Origin: Chloroflexota bacterium
GTDB lineage: Bacteria > Chloroflexota > Dehalococcoidia > Lucifugimonadales > GCA-2722455
Assembly (NCBI GenBank): GCA_002722455.1
Contig: PBMB01000016.1
Location: 1-33,543 of the forward strand
Direction: 5' to 3'
DNA length: 33,543 bases
Positions within the stretch are counted from its first letter, which is position 1. Each line of letters starts with the position of its first letter. Made by a program: the position numbers and the translations under genes. This document shows, one piece after another, positions 25,705 to 33,543 of the stretch. The notes beneath the pieces were generated by a model. That model was not told the DNA's origin. It saw only the letters and a list, made by a program, of their open reading frames with translations, and did not search any database.

Positions 25705-26613
25705 ATGAAAATATTAATTACAGGCGGGTCTGGTTTAATTGGAAAGCATTTAGTTAATCAATTTCTTTCTGAAGGACATACTATTAGTGTTTTATCAAGG
25801 AATATTAATAAGGCATCGAAAGTATTGTCTTCTACTGTTTTATTGTACCATTGGGACCCATTGAAGAATATTTGTCCTGCTGAAGTAGTTGTTAATAGTG
25901 ATGTGATAATACATCTAGCAGGAGAAAATATTGTTGGATGGTGGAATAAAAAAAAGAGATCTTTAATAAAAGATTCTAGGATTTTAGGTACTAGAATCTT
26001 AGTAGATTGTTTTAGTCATACTAATCAAAAACCTAAGAAGTTAATTTCTGCAAGTGCTGTTGGATATTATGGAGATAGGGGAGATGAAGTATTAACTGAA
26101 AATTCTTCAACAGGAAAAGATTTTTTAGCAGTGATATGTAAAGAATGGGAAGAGGAGTCAAATAGATCTATGGCTTTAGGTGTTCCTTCTGTCCAGCTAA
26201 GAACGGGCATTGTATTAAGTAATACAGGCGGAGCACTAAAAAGATTAGTACCTTTATGGAAATTCGGTTTGGCTACTAAATTCGGTGATGGAAATCAATG
26301 GTGGCCATGGATACACATAGATGATTTTGTTTCTGTAGTTAAATTTGTTATTGAAAATGAAATCACTGGTACTTTGAATGTGTCTGCTCCTGATTCAATT
26401 CGACAAAGTGAATTTGCTTATCATTTGGCAAAAGTATTGAATCGCCCTGTTTTAAATCGAGTGCCTAAATTTTTTTTGAGAATGATTCTGGGTGAACTTG
26501 CTTTAGAGATGATTGGGAGCAAACGTGTAATTCCGCAAAGATTAATGAATGAAGAATTTGTCTTCAAATACCCTGATTTTAGGGATGCTTTAAATGACCT
26601 GATTGCTGGATGA
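25705..26613 (+). CDS. TIGR01777-family NAD(P)-binding epimerase-like protein (SDR39U1)
   Basis: A 302-residue extended-SDR protein. It begins 'MKILITGGSGLIGKHLV' with the Rossmann glycine motif. Family marks are 'VVNSDVIIHLAGENI', 'SASAVGYYGDRGDEVLTE' (the region of the active Tyr), 'VQLRTGIVLSNTGGALK' and 'WWPWIHIDDFV'. The C-terminal DUF1731 portion ('PVLNRVPKFFLRMILGE') is present and complete. The reaction is not known for bacterial members. The next gene, an SRPBCC protein, begins 6 bases after the stop. In many bacteria the two domains are fused, which supports joint action. Confidence 0.9.
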   Translation: MKILITGGSGLIGKHLVNQFLSEGHTISVLSRNINKASKVLSSTVLLYHWDPLKNICPAEVVVNSDVIIHLAGENIVGWWNKKKRSLIKDSRILGTRILVDCFSHTNQKPKKLISASAVGYYGDRGDEVLTENSSTGKDFLAVICKEWEEESNRSMALGVPSVQLRTGIVLSNTGGALKRLVPLWKFGLATKFGDGNQWWPWIHIDDFVSVVKFVIENEITGTLNVSAPDSIRQSEFAYHLAKVLNRPVLNRVPKFFLRMILGELALEMIGSKRVIPQRLMNEEFVFKYPDFRDALNDLIAG

Positions 26614-26619
26614 GACGGA

Positions 26620-27078
26620 ATGTTTGATTTAAAGATTTCAGGTGGCATAATTGATTGTAGTGTTCAACTTTCTGTAAAACCTAGAGAACTTTTCAGTTTT
26701 TTTAGTGATGCAAATAATTTAAATTTACTTACACCAAAATTTTTAAAATTTCGTATTGTAAGTGAATTACCACCAGTTCTTTATCAAGGGGCATTAATTG
26801 ATTACAGATTGTCTTTAAAGGGTATACCTATATTTTGGCGTACCAAAATCACAACTTGGGACCCACCATATCGTTTTATTGATAAGCAGTTAATTGGTCC
26901 ATATAGAAAGTGGCACCATGAACACATTTTTATAGAAAATGAAAAAGGATGTTTGGCTATAGATAAAGTTCACTATAGTTTGTTATGTGGATTTTTATTA
27001 AATCCAGTTTTTGTTGAACCACAATTGTTACAGATTTTTCAATATAGAGCTTCAAAATTAATTGAGCTAATTGGTTGA
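26620..27078 (+). CDS. SRPBCC (START-like) ligand-binding protein
   Basis: A 152-residue protein with the helix-grip layout of the polyketide cyclase/START-like superfamily. Conserved-looking parts are 'SDANNLNLLTPKFLKFRI', 'GALIDYRLSLKGIPIFWRTKI' and 'DPPYRFIDKQLIGPYRKWHHEH', typical of the SRPBCC proteins linked to TIGR01777 epimerases. These bind hydrophobic ligands. The ATG at 26620 follows the epimerase stop by 6 bases, so it is probably translated from the same message. No signal peptide or membrane helix. The ligand is unknown. Confidence 0.85.
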   Translation: MFDLKISGGIIDCSVQLSVKPRELFSFFSDANNLNLLTPKFLKFRIVSELPPVLYQGALIDYRLSLKGIPIFWRTKITTWDPPYRFIDKQLIGPYRKWHHEHIFIENEKGCLAIDKVHYSLLCGFLLNPVFVEPQLLQIFQYRASKLIELIG

Positions 27079-27162
27079 TATATTAATTTATTTGATCGAG
27101 TTATTTCTGATACTGTATTGATTATATGTGTTTAATTTTCTAGACTTTTGGTTATCTATCTA

Positions 27163-27191
27163 TTCACATTATTAATATGACAATGTATACT
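27163..27191 (+). promoter_or_regulatory. Promoter for rpsN
   Basis: TTCACA (27163-27168) is followed after 17 bases by TATACT (27186-27191), each 5 of 6 to consensus. Transcription would begin about 40 bases before the rpsN start. No convincing Zur-type operator overlaps it. Confidence 0.6.
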
Positions 27192-27237
27192 TAAGTGGTT
27201 CTATTTCTTTTTTTTAAAATAAGTTGGAGTTATTTAT

Positions 27238-27543
27238 TTGGCGAAGAAATCAACTGTAGAAAAGAATGAAAGGCGTAAGCGTCTAGTGTTGAAGTATGCG
27301 GAGAAACGTAGAGAATTGCAACTTCAAGCTAAAAAACCTGGCTTATCAGTATTAGAGTCGATGCAGATCAGGCAGGAATTAGCTAAATTACCGTTAAATT
27401 CTCACCCTAATCGTGTTCGTAATAGAGATGCAATTACTGGAAGATCTCGAGGCTATTATGGTTTTTTTGGATTGTCTAGGATTACATTGAGAGAGATGGC
27501 GCATAAGGGGCTTTTGCCTGGGATTAGAAAAGCAAGTTGGTAA
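27238..27543 (+). CDS. rpsN: 30S ribosomal protein S14, zinc-independent long form
   Basis: The 101-residue S14 protein binds 16S rRNA in the small-subunit head. It has the long-form N terminus ('[17 protein letters not shown]'), '[19 protein letters not shown]' and the C-terminal '[23 protein letters not shown]' region. It has no cysteine at all, so this is the zinc-free (C-) type rather than the 61-residue zinc-ribbon type. The start is TTG at 27238 with GGAG 8 bases upstream. It stands alone, outside any ribosomal protein operon, with its own promoter, so it is either the only S14 or a low-zinc paralogue. This window cannot tell which. Confidence 0.96.
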   Translation: MAKKSTVEKNERRKRLVLKYAEKRRELQLQAKKPGLSVLESMQIRQELAKLPLNSHPNRVRNRDAITGRSRGYYGFFGLSRITLREMAHKGLLPGIRKASW

Positions 27544-27615
27544 TACCGATTTAGTATTCTGAATTAAGAATTTTTGTTTAAAAATTGAGTACTAGTCTGA
27601 TTTTCTTGATGAATT

Positions 27616-28212
27616 TTGATTAAAGCAATATTATTTGATTTGGACGGAGTTTTAGTGCATAGCTTTGATGCTTGGTTTGCTACAGTTAATCAAGCAGCTA
27701 GTTTTTTTGGTAATGAGTCCATTAAAGAAAAAGATTTCAGGGCATCTTATGGAGAATCTACTGAGGAGGATGTACGAAAGTTTTTTCCAAACCAGACTGT
27801 AAAATCAGTAGATGATTTTTATGAAAATCATTTTATTTCGAACATCAAACATCTTAAAGTTGCTCCTGATGCGGTGAATGTTTTTCAAAAATTGAAAGAT
27901 ATTGGATTATTCACTGTTATTGTTACTAACACATCACATGATTTAGCATTAGACATTTTAAATATTGCTAATCTTAAGCCAGATAAACTTATAGGTGGAG
28001 ATGATGTGGTTAATGCAAAACCTGATCCTGAGATGATTTTTAAGGCATTTGAATACCTTAAAGTGAAAGATAGTGAAATTTTGTATGTGGGGGATTCAGT
28101 TTATGACCAGGAAGCAGCAAAATCTGCAGGTGTAAAATTTGTAGGAATTGGGGGCATAAATGGTGATAATACAATTTCTAACTTAACAGAGTTGATTGAT
28201 TTAATTAGTTGA
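27616..28212 (+). CDS. HAD-family hydrolase, phosphoglycolate phosphatase-like
   Basis: A 198-residue haloacid dehalogenase-type phosphatase. Motif I is 'LFDLDGVL' with Asp8 and Asp10, motif II 'VTNTS', motif III 'NAKPDPEM' with the conserved Lys, and motif IV 'YVGDSVYD'. A small helical cap sits between motifs I and II (about residues 16-80), as in the phosphoglycolate phosphatase/beta-phosphoglucomutase group. The start is TTG at 27616; an in-frame stop two codons upstream rules out a longer form, and no clear ribosome site is seen. It sits between rpsN and the MMPL transporter, all on one strand. Confidence 0.88.
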   Translation: MIKAILFDLDGVLVHSFDAWFATVNQAASFFGNESIKEKDFRASYGESTEEDVRKFFPNQTVKSVDDFYENHFISNIKHLKVAPDAVNVFQKLKDIGLFTVIVTNTSHDLALDILNIANLKPDKLIGGDDVVNAKPDPEMIFKAFEYLKVKDSEILYVGDSVYDQEAAKSAGVKFVGIGGINGDNTISNLTELIDLIS

Positions 28213-28291
28213 AATATATATTATGAAAAGCTTAATAATTTCTTCATGAAATCAATTTATTATAGAAAAATATAAATTTGAAGGTAAAAAA

Positions 28292-30559
28292 GTGATTAGT
28301 AAATTAACTGATTTATGTATTACAAGATCAGGTAAGTGGATTACATTAGCAATATGGTTGGTTTTAGCAGGAGTAATTATTGGATTAAGTCCTTCTCTAG
28401 ATACGTCTGCAAATATGGCGGATTTTTTGCCAGATGAAGCAGAATCTACGAAAGCATATGAGTTATCTGCTGGCCGGTTTGCATCACAAGGGATTCCTGT
28501 AATAGTTGTGTTTAGAAATGAAGATGGATTATCTGATGATGATTATGTAACTGAGACTAATTTTTATCATTGGTTATCGAATAGTGAAATTTCAAAAAAT
28601 ATCATTTCGGTCCTTTCAATCAGTAAAATTCCTGAAGCCAGGCAAGAGCTAATTTCACCCGATAATACAACTATGACCGTTTTAGTTAATTTTAGTGGTT
28701 CTCCTACGAGCGATTTGTTTAAGGATTCAGTTAAAGATATACGAGATCAAGTTAGGCAAATTGAGACAGAAAGTTTACAAATTAAAGTTGGAGGGCCAGG
28801 TGGATTACTACAGGACTTAATTAAGGTTTTTGAAAATATTGATGGGTTATTATTAATAGTTACTGCAGTTTTAGTTTTGGTTTTATTATCAGCTATTTAT
28901 CGTGCTCCAGTTGTAGCATTGACTCCTCTAATAGTTGTAGGTTTAGTTTTACAAGTTTCACAAGGTTTACTAGCTAACATTTCATCTTTTTCAGATTTCC
29001 TTAGAGTTAATGGACAGGCTACAGGTATTATGACAGTTGTTCTTTTTGGTTCAGGGACTGATTATTGTTTATTTGTTTCCTCAAGATTTCGAGAAGAATT
29101 AAGACAAGTAGATGATGTACATGAGGCTATGAAACGTACTATGGATGGTATTGGTATAGCTGTAGCATGCGCTGGTGGAACTATAATTATTGCTACTGGT
29201 TTGTTATTATTGTCAGCTTTACGATCATACCAGACACTAGGCCCGGTAATTGGTTTAGGTGTCTTGGTCATGACTGTTGCTGCACTTACTTTAGTTCCTG
29301 CAGTGTTGACAATTTTTGGTAGATTTTCTTTTTGGCCATTTCGTCCGAAGTTTTCAGTAAATCAACCAATGACAAATAGTAGTGGAGGAATCTATTCTAA
29401 GATAGGCAAATTTGTAATGAATAAACCTATTGGTACATTAATAGTTTGTGTAGTGGTGTTAGGTTCTTTCATTACGGGTATTTTTACTTTAGAGAGATCT
29501 TTCGATTCCCTTGACAGTTTACCTAGAAATACTGAATCTGTTCAAAGCTTTGAAATGCTTAGATCAGGATTTTCTCCAGGTCAAATTTCACCTACTCAAG
29601 TTTATGTTTCTTTGGGTAATGGTAAAAAAGTGAGGCAGTCTTTGGATATTGTTGATAGGATTTCATTAAGATTTTATGAACATGAAGCTGTCAGTGGAGT
29701 AATTAGTCCTAGTAGACCATACGGTATGATGTCTCCTATAGATAAAAAACAGGTAGAAGAGACATTAAGCAAAATTGAGAAAAGTGATCCAGGGTATGGA
29801 CTTGATTTCTTGAGTCGATATAAGAGGTATGTTTCTATAGATGAAGAAATTGCTTTAGTAGAGTTGATTTTAAAAGATAATCCGTATGGATCTGAAGCTA
29901 TGGATTCTATACCTGAATTAAGGACATTAGCTGATAGGCTTGAATCAGAATTTCGATTAGGAGAAGGTCAAATATTAATTGGTGGAGAGACTTCTGAACA
30001 GTATGATACACGGTTAGTTGGGGACAGAGATACAAATTTAGTTTTACCGCTTATTCTTTTAGCAATATTTATTGTCTTAATGTTATTGCTCAAATCATTG
30101 GTTGCACCTATTTATTTGGTTGCAACCATAGCGTTCACATATTTCTCTACTCTTGGTTTGTCTATGTTAATCTTTAAATTTGGGTTTAATCATGAAGTAA
30201 TTACTCCATCGTTACCATTCTTTCTATTTGTATTCCTTAATGCATTGGGTGTTGATTATAATATTTATCTTATGTCGCGGGTTAGAGAAGAAGCGAAGAA
30301 ATCTAACTTAGACGATGCTGTTGAAAAAGCTCTTTCAAATACTGGAGGTGTAATTACATCTGCAGGGTTAATACTTGCTGGAACATTTTCTGCATTAATT
30401 TCACTCCCACTACTTGATTTAATGCAACTTGGGATTGCTGTTGCTGTAGGTGTTTTGATGGATACTTTCATTACAAGAACATTAATAGTTCCAGCAATAA
30501 TTAAGTTGCTTGGAAGATGGAACTGGTGGCCAAACGACATAAGAGTTTCTACTAGTTAA
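28292..30559 (+). CDS. MMPL-family RND transporter
   Basis: A 755-residue membrane exporter with two homologous halves. Each half has one helix, a large extracytoplasmic loop and five more helices, so twelve in all. The half-site motifs are 'GSGTDYCLFVSSRFREEL' (about 253-270) and 'ALGVDYNIYLMSRVREEA' (about 650-667), whose Asp-Tyr pair is the proton-relay site of mycobacterial MmpL3. Length is normal for the family, which in other bacteria moves lipids, hopanoids or small molecules. The GTG start at 28292 has AAGG 8 bases upstream. No periplasmic adaptor or outer-membrane channel is nearby, consistent with a monoderm or a stand-alone exporter. Confidence 0.93.
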   Translation: MISKLTDLCITRSGKWITLAIWLVLAGVIIGLSPSLDTSANMADFLPDEAESTKAYELSAGRFASQGIPVIVVFRNEDGLSDDDYVTETNFYHWLSNSEISKNIISVLSISKIPEARQELISPDNTTMTVLVNFSGSPTSDLFKDSVKDIRDQVRQIETESLQIKVGGPGGLLQDLIKVFENIDGLLLIVTAVLVLVLLSAIYRAPVVALTPLIVVGLVLQVSQGLLANISSFSDFLRVNGQATGIMTVVLFGSGTDYCLFVSSRFREELRQVDDVHEAMKRTMDGIGIAVACAGGTIIIATGLLLLSALRSYQTLGPVIGLGVLVMTVAALTLVPAVLTIFGRFSFWPFRPKFSVNQPMTNSSGGIYSKIGKFVMNKPIGTLIVCVVVLGSFITGIFTLERSFDSLDSLPRNTESVQSFEMLRSGFSPGQISPTQVYVSLGNGKKVRQSLDIVDRISLRFYEHEAVSGVISPSRPYGMMSPIDKKQVEETLSKIEKSDPGYGLDFLSRYKRYVSIDEEIALVELILKDNPYGSEAMDSIPELRTLADRLESEFRLGEGQILIGGETSEQYDTRLVGDRDTNLVLPLILLAIFIVLMLLLKSLVAPIYLVATIAFTYFSTLGLSMLIFKFGFNHEVITPSLPFFLFVFLNALGVDYNIYLMSRVREEAKKSNLDDAVEKALSNTGGVITSAGLILAGTFSALISLPLLDLMQLGIAVAVGVLMDTFITRTLIVPAIIKLLGRWNWWPNDIRVSTS

Positions 30560-30632
30560 TATTATTTTTCTTTACATGTTATAGTGTGAGGGAGTTTTTA
30601 TTAATAGTAAGTTTTAAGAGATACGTATCAAT

Positions 30633-31565
30633 ATGAATATTGAATTTATTAAAAAAGTGGGTATTGTTGGAGCAGGATTAATGGGGCATGGTATTGCTTT
30701 ACAATGTGCAATTTCTGGATATCCTGTAAAACTTGTAGATACATCAGATACTAATCTACAAGCAGCTATACAAAATATTAAAAGTACAATTGAATTACTA
30801 AATAATATGAATGAAGCACTTGACTTAAACGAAGATCAAATTTTAAATCAGATATCTACTGGAACAGATATTAATATTTTTTCTGATGTAGATTATGTGA
30901 TTGAAGCTGTGTATGAAGATCTAGAACTTAAACGTGGACTTTTAAGCGTAATATCTTCAATAGTTTCTGATCATACAATACTAGCTAGCAACACCTCATC
31001 TTTTATGCCAAGTCAGTTTGATTTTTTGATGACTAAGCCAGATCAATTGATAGTTGCAAATTGGTGGAATCCACCTTATCTAATACCTCTTGTAGAGGTT
31101 GTACCAGGGCCAAACACTTCAAATTTTAGTATAGAAGTAACTAAAGAGTTTTTGAGTAAAATACATAAAAAGTCCGTGGTTTTAAATAAAGAATCGGTAG
31201 GATTTATCGGAAATAGGTTACAGTTTGCATTATTAAGAGAAGCAATTTCTTTAGTTGAGAAAGGAATCGCAAGTCCAGAAGATATTGATGAAGTTGTTAA
31301 ATCAGGCTTTGGTAGAAGATTAGCAATTGCTGGACCATTTCAAGTTTTTGACTTAGCTGGGTGGGATACAATCAGTACTATAATGAAAGAATTGTTCCCT
31401 GTATTAGAAAATACTGCGAAGGTTAGTGATGTAGTTAATCAGAAAATTATAGATGGGCACTTAGGAGTAAAATCCTCTAAGGGTTTTTATAGTTGGGATA
31501 AAGATATTATCGAAAAGTTCCGTAAAGGCATTGTACAGAAATTATCAGATATAGATCAGTTGTAA
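30633..31565 (+). CDS. 3-hydroxyacyl-CoA dehydrogenase-family protein with Asn at the catalytic His position
   Basis: The 310-residue protein has the two-domain fold of 3-hydroxyacyl-CoA dehydrogenase: NAD motif 'GIVGAGLMGHGIA', 'YVIEAVYEDLELK', the conserved Ser in 'SNTSSFMP', Glu in 'LVEVVPG', and Asn in 'GFIGNRL', then the C-terminal helical domain. The motif usually reading H-F/W-F/W-N-P reads 'NWWNPPYLIPLVEV', so the catalytic His corresponds to Asn143 (codon aat, 31059-31061). If correct, the normal proton transfer is lost and the activity may differ. The Asn change aside, it belongs to the subgroup with WWNPP-type motifs acting on short or carnitine-like substrates. It has only a weak ribosome site. 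The DUF6282 gene follows after 13 bases. Confidence 0.85.
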   Translation: MNIEFIKKVGIVGAGLMGHGIALQCAISGYPVKLVDTSDTNLQAAIQNIKSTIELLNNMNEALDLNEDQILNQISTGTDINIFSDVDYVIEAVYEDLELKRGLLSVISSIVSDHTILASNTSSFMPSQFDFLMTKPDQLIVANWWNPPYLIPLVEVVPGPNTSNFSIEVTKEFLSKIHKKSVVLNKESVGFIGNRLQFALLREAISLVEKGIASPEDIDEVVKSGFGRRLAIAGPFQVFDLAGWDTISTIMKELFPVLENTAKVSDVVNQKIIDGHLGVKSSKGFYSWDKDIIEKFRKGIVQKLSDIDQL

Positions 31566-31578
31566 GGTTCTTTAGATA

Positions 31579-32481
31579 ATGGATAATAACAATATGGTAA
31601 ATAGTGAAATATCAGAATTACTTCAAGGTTCCTATGATTTACATGTTCATACTGCACCAGATCCTTTTCATGATCGACCTCTGACTGCTCTTGAGATTGC
31701 ACGTCTTGCTCATGAAGCTCAGATGGGAGGATTTGTATTAAAATCTCATCAATTTCCAACGGTACATACTGCCAATATAGTAACTGATATATATCCTGGT
31801 TTAAGTGTAATTGGGTCTATAGTTTTGAATATAGAAGTAGGTGGGTTAAATCCCTATGCTGTTGAAGCAGCAGCAAAATTATCTGCTCAAATTATATGGA
31901 TGCCTACTTATTCTGCACAATTTCGAATTCCAGAATTTCAGAATCATAGATTTGTAGATTCCACATATGTTAAAAAAGTAATTCAATCGGGAGGCATCAG
32001 TATTTTAGATGAAGAAGGAAAATTATTACCAGAAGTATTAGATATATTAGATATAGTAAAATTTCATGATATTACTTTAGCATCAGGGCATCTTTCTCCT
32101 AACGAAAAGATTATTTTATTTAAAGAAGCATGCGAGAGAGGTATTAGTAAATTAATTGCGACACATCCTGATGATAAAGCATCGATGGAAGAACAGAAAT
32201 TAATGGTAAATGCAGGAGCAAAAATAGAATTCCCTTTTTTGTCTTGTATGCCAACTGACAGAGGTTTATCTCCAGAAAATTTAATTGAGAAAATTAGAGC
32301 TGTAGGCGTAAATAACTGTATTATGACTACAGATTTCGGTCAACTTCCTAACCCTTCTCCTGTTGAAGGTATGCGTATGGCTATAGCTACTTTATTACAT
32401 CAGGGAATGACAAATAATGAAGTTCAAGCATTAGTCAGAATCAATCCATTGTCCCTTATTCGTGATAGGAACAATAGATAG
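31579..32481 (+). CDS. DUF6282-family metal-dependent hydrolase
   Basis: A 300-residue protein of amidohydrolase/PHP-like character. 'YDLHVHTAPDPF' gives a HxH metal pair near the N terminus. 'LKSHQFPTVHTA', 'LASGHLSPNEK', 'LIATHPDD' and 'TTDFGQLPNP' add further His/Asp residues at the ends of barrel strands. This pattern fits DUF6282 proteins, which are abundant in SAR202-type genomes and have no known substrate. The ATG at 31579 lies 13 bases after the hydroxyacyl-CoA dehydrogenase-like gene, with AAGG about 11 bases upstream, so the two probably share a transcript and perhaps a pathway. Confidence 0.82.
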   Translation: MDNNNMVNSEISELLQGSYDLHVHTAPDPFHDRPLTALEIARLAHEAQMGGFVLKSHQFPTVHTANIVTDIYPGLSVIGSIVLNIEVGGLNPYAVEAAAKLSAQIIWMPTYSAQFRIPEFQNHRFVDSTYVKKVIQSGGISILDEEGKLLPEVLDILDIVKFHDITLASGHLSPNEKIILFKEACERGISKLIATHPDDKASMEEQKLMVNAGAKIEFPFLSCMPTDRGLSPENLIEKIRAVGVNNCIMTTDFGQLPNPSPVEGMRMAIATLLHQGMTNNEVQALVRINPLSLIRDRNNR

Positions 32482-32492
32482 TCATTAGTTTT

Positions 32493-33440
32493 TTAAATTG
32501 TATTCGTTCGTAAATTTTCAACTTCTTTTCTATAAGGCATAGAGTCTTGTACTCCTGGTTTTGTTACAGCCATTGCACCTGCAGCGGAACTAAATATAAT
32601 TGATTCTTTTATTGACTTTTTTTCTGCTAAACAAACAGCTAGTGCTCCACTGAATGCATCTCCTGCAGAAGTTGTATCTACAGCATTTACTTTGAAAGGC
32701 GGAATGAAGTTAGATTCATCTTTAGTTAAATAATAAACACCTTGTTCTCCAATTTTTATAATTACAACTGGTATCCCTCTTGTAAAAAGTATTTCCGCAG
32801 CTTGTTTTGCTGAATCTTTGTCATTGACAACTATTCCAGTTAAAAATTCAGCTTCTGTTTGATTCGGGGTGATGGCATCAAAATATTTATAGGCTGAGGT
32901 TGGTATTTTGGTAGCAGGTGCTGGATCAAGTATTACGGTTACATTATGTTTTTTTGCAACCATTGCTGCTTGGATGGATATATCAAATGGGATTTCCATT
33001 TGTAAAACCAGGACATCTGACCATGATACAAGATTTTGGACTGTATTTACCTGATCCTTATTGCATTCTAAATTTGCTCCGTAAGTTGCGATGATATGAT
33101 TTTGTGATGAATCTGAGTTCACTATAATTACACCTGCTCCGGTTGATTTAGATGGGTCTGTAGCTATATTAGTGATATCTATACCATTATTTTTGAGATT
33201 CTCACGCAGAATTTTAGCAAAAAAATCATTTCCAACTTTTCCTATCATTTTTACTTCTGAACCTAGTCTTGATGCTGCTACTGCTTGAGTTGCTCCTTTA
33301 CCTCCAGATGATGCATAAAAAGATTCACCCCGTAGTGTTTCACCAGGAGAAGGGATACGGTTTGCTTTTGTAATTAACCCCATATTAATTCCACCTAATA
33401 CAAGAATATGAGGTGTTTTATAGTTATCGGTGCCAGTCAT
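32493..33440 (-). CDS. rbsK: Ribokinase / PfkB-family sugar kinase
   Basis: Phosphorylates ribose or a related sugar with ATP. In the 315-residue product the PfkB N-terminal motif is 'GGINMGLITKANRIPSPGET...GGKGATQAVAASRLG' (two blocks), then 'VILDPAPA' and 'ITPNQTEAEFL'. The C-terminal signature 'DTTSAGDAFSGAL' carries the catalytic Asp and anion hole; Ser replaces the more usual Gly or Ala. Length is normal. The ATG at 33440 lies 17 bases inside the 3' end of the upstream Gfo/Idh/MocA gene, so it is translationally coupled. Together they suggest a sugar-catabolism operon. It is convergent with the DUF6282 gene, 11 bases apart. Confidence 0.93.
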   Translation of the reverse strand: MTGTDNYKTPHILVLGGINMGLITKANRIPSPGETLRGESFYASSGGKGATQAVAASRLGSEVKMIGKVGNDFFAKILRENLKNNGIDITNIATDPSKSTGAGVIIVNSDSSQNHIIATYGANLECNKDQVNTVQNLVSWSDVLVLQMEIPFDISIQAAMVAKKHNVTVILDPAPATKIPTSAYKYFDAITPNQTEAEFLTGIVVNDKDSAKQAAEILFTRGIPVVIIKIGEQGVYYLTKDESNFIPPFKVNAVDTTSAGDAFSGALAVCLAEKKSIKESIIFSSAAGAMAVTKPGVQDSMPYRKEVENLRTNTI

Positions 33441-33543
33441 AAAAAAGTCCCAAAGATCTGTCTTTAAAAGGAAGATCGATTCTCACGCCACCCTGTGCCG
33501 CAGACATAACCAGTCCTATCTCAACTTCTATAGCACGTGCTAT
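33424..33543 (-). CDS. Gfo/Idh/MocA-family oxidoreductase, C-terminal fragment at window edge
   Basis: The reverse frame is open from the last base and ends with TAA at 33424-33426, giving the final 39 residues of a protein continuing outside the window. The tail 'ARAIEVEIGLVMSAAQGG' then 'DLPFKDRSLGLFYDW' resembles the C terminus of Gfo/Idh/MocA sugar dehydrogenases, where 'DRSLG' before an aromatic end is common. It overlaps the ribokinase start by 17 bases. The identification rests on a short segment only. Confidence 0.6.
   Translation of the reverse strand: MARAIEVEIGLVMSAAQGGVRIDLPFKDRSLGLFYDWHR

Noticed and set aside
27169..27185. Zur-type operator in the rpsN promoter
   Set aside because: Only an 8-base AT palindrome is present, with no match to known Zur box patterns.
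27556..27579. Terminator-like hairpin with T tract after rpsN
   Set aside because: The stem is only five base pairs with one G-C pair, and an alternative AT-only hairpin overlaps it; not enough to call.

Overview
The window is a gene-dense, strongly AT-rich bacterial chromosome segment. It carries 32 convincing protein-coding genes (two cut by the window edges), one tRNA gene, and no gene-free stretch above about 205 bases. The mix suggests a streamlined free-living marine bacterium, most likely SAR202-type Chloroflexota. The clues are an Ldh2-type dehydrogenase, a lone molybdenum hydroxylase large subunit, a cytoplasmic sulfatase, a phosphotriesterase-family hydrolase, a DUF6282 hydrolase, L-2-hydroxyglutarate oxidase, ThDP enzymes, low GC and frequent TTG/GTG starts. 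This assignment rests on gene content only and no phylogeny was run. No rRNA, CRISPR array, insertion sequence or prophage gene was seen.

Layout. Positions 1-1077 hold the C-terminal part of lhgO, followed by tRNA-Gly(UCC) with its own promoter. A ThDP acetolactate-synthase-like enzyme lies on the minus strand (1305-2942), and two tandem small membrane proteins (3123-3750) lie on the plus strand. A minus-strand housekeeping block (3769-10400) runs mutL, then def - cca - secD - secF, the last four tightly spaced behind a promoter at 8569-8596. After that come an Ldh2 dehydrogenase (+), pyrD (-), an unrecognised 252-residue protein (+), a possible 26-residue membrane peptide, and a xanthine-dehydrogenase-type molybdenum subunit (+).

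Positions 16176-20392 form a compact three-gene operon: an ABC ATPase, a fused ABC-2 permease/GldG-like protein, and a DUF4340 protein. It ends in a long hairpin shared with a convergent sulfatase. A ThDP half-enzyme resembling the sulfopyruvate decarboxylase alpha subunit is divergent from the sulfatase. RpiB, a phosphotriesterase-family protein and PlsY follow on the minus strand.

The right third is mostly plus strand: an SDR, a TIGR01777 epimerase plus SRPBCC pair, a zinc-free ribosomal S14, a HAD phosphatase, an MMPL transporter, a 3-hydroxyacyl-CoA dehydrogenase-like protein and a DUF6282 hydrolase. A minus-strand ribokinase overlaps the tail of a Gfo/Idh/MocA oxidoreductase at the right edge.

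The genes combine core functions (protein export and maturation, mismatch repair, tRNA maturation, pyrimidine and phospholipid synthesis, translation) with scattered catabolic oxidoreductases and hydrolases whose substrates cannot be read from sequence. I did not find an unmistakable new defence or mobile system. The best leads are a 3-hydroxyacyl-CoA dehydrogenase with Asn at the catalytic His position, the paired small membrane proteins with inverted repeats in front of them, the unpaired ThDP half-enzyme, and the unknown protein at 12695-13453.
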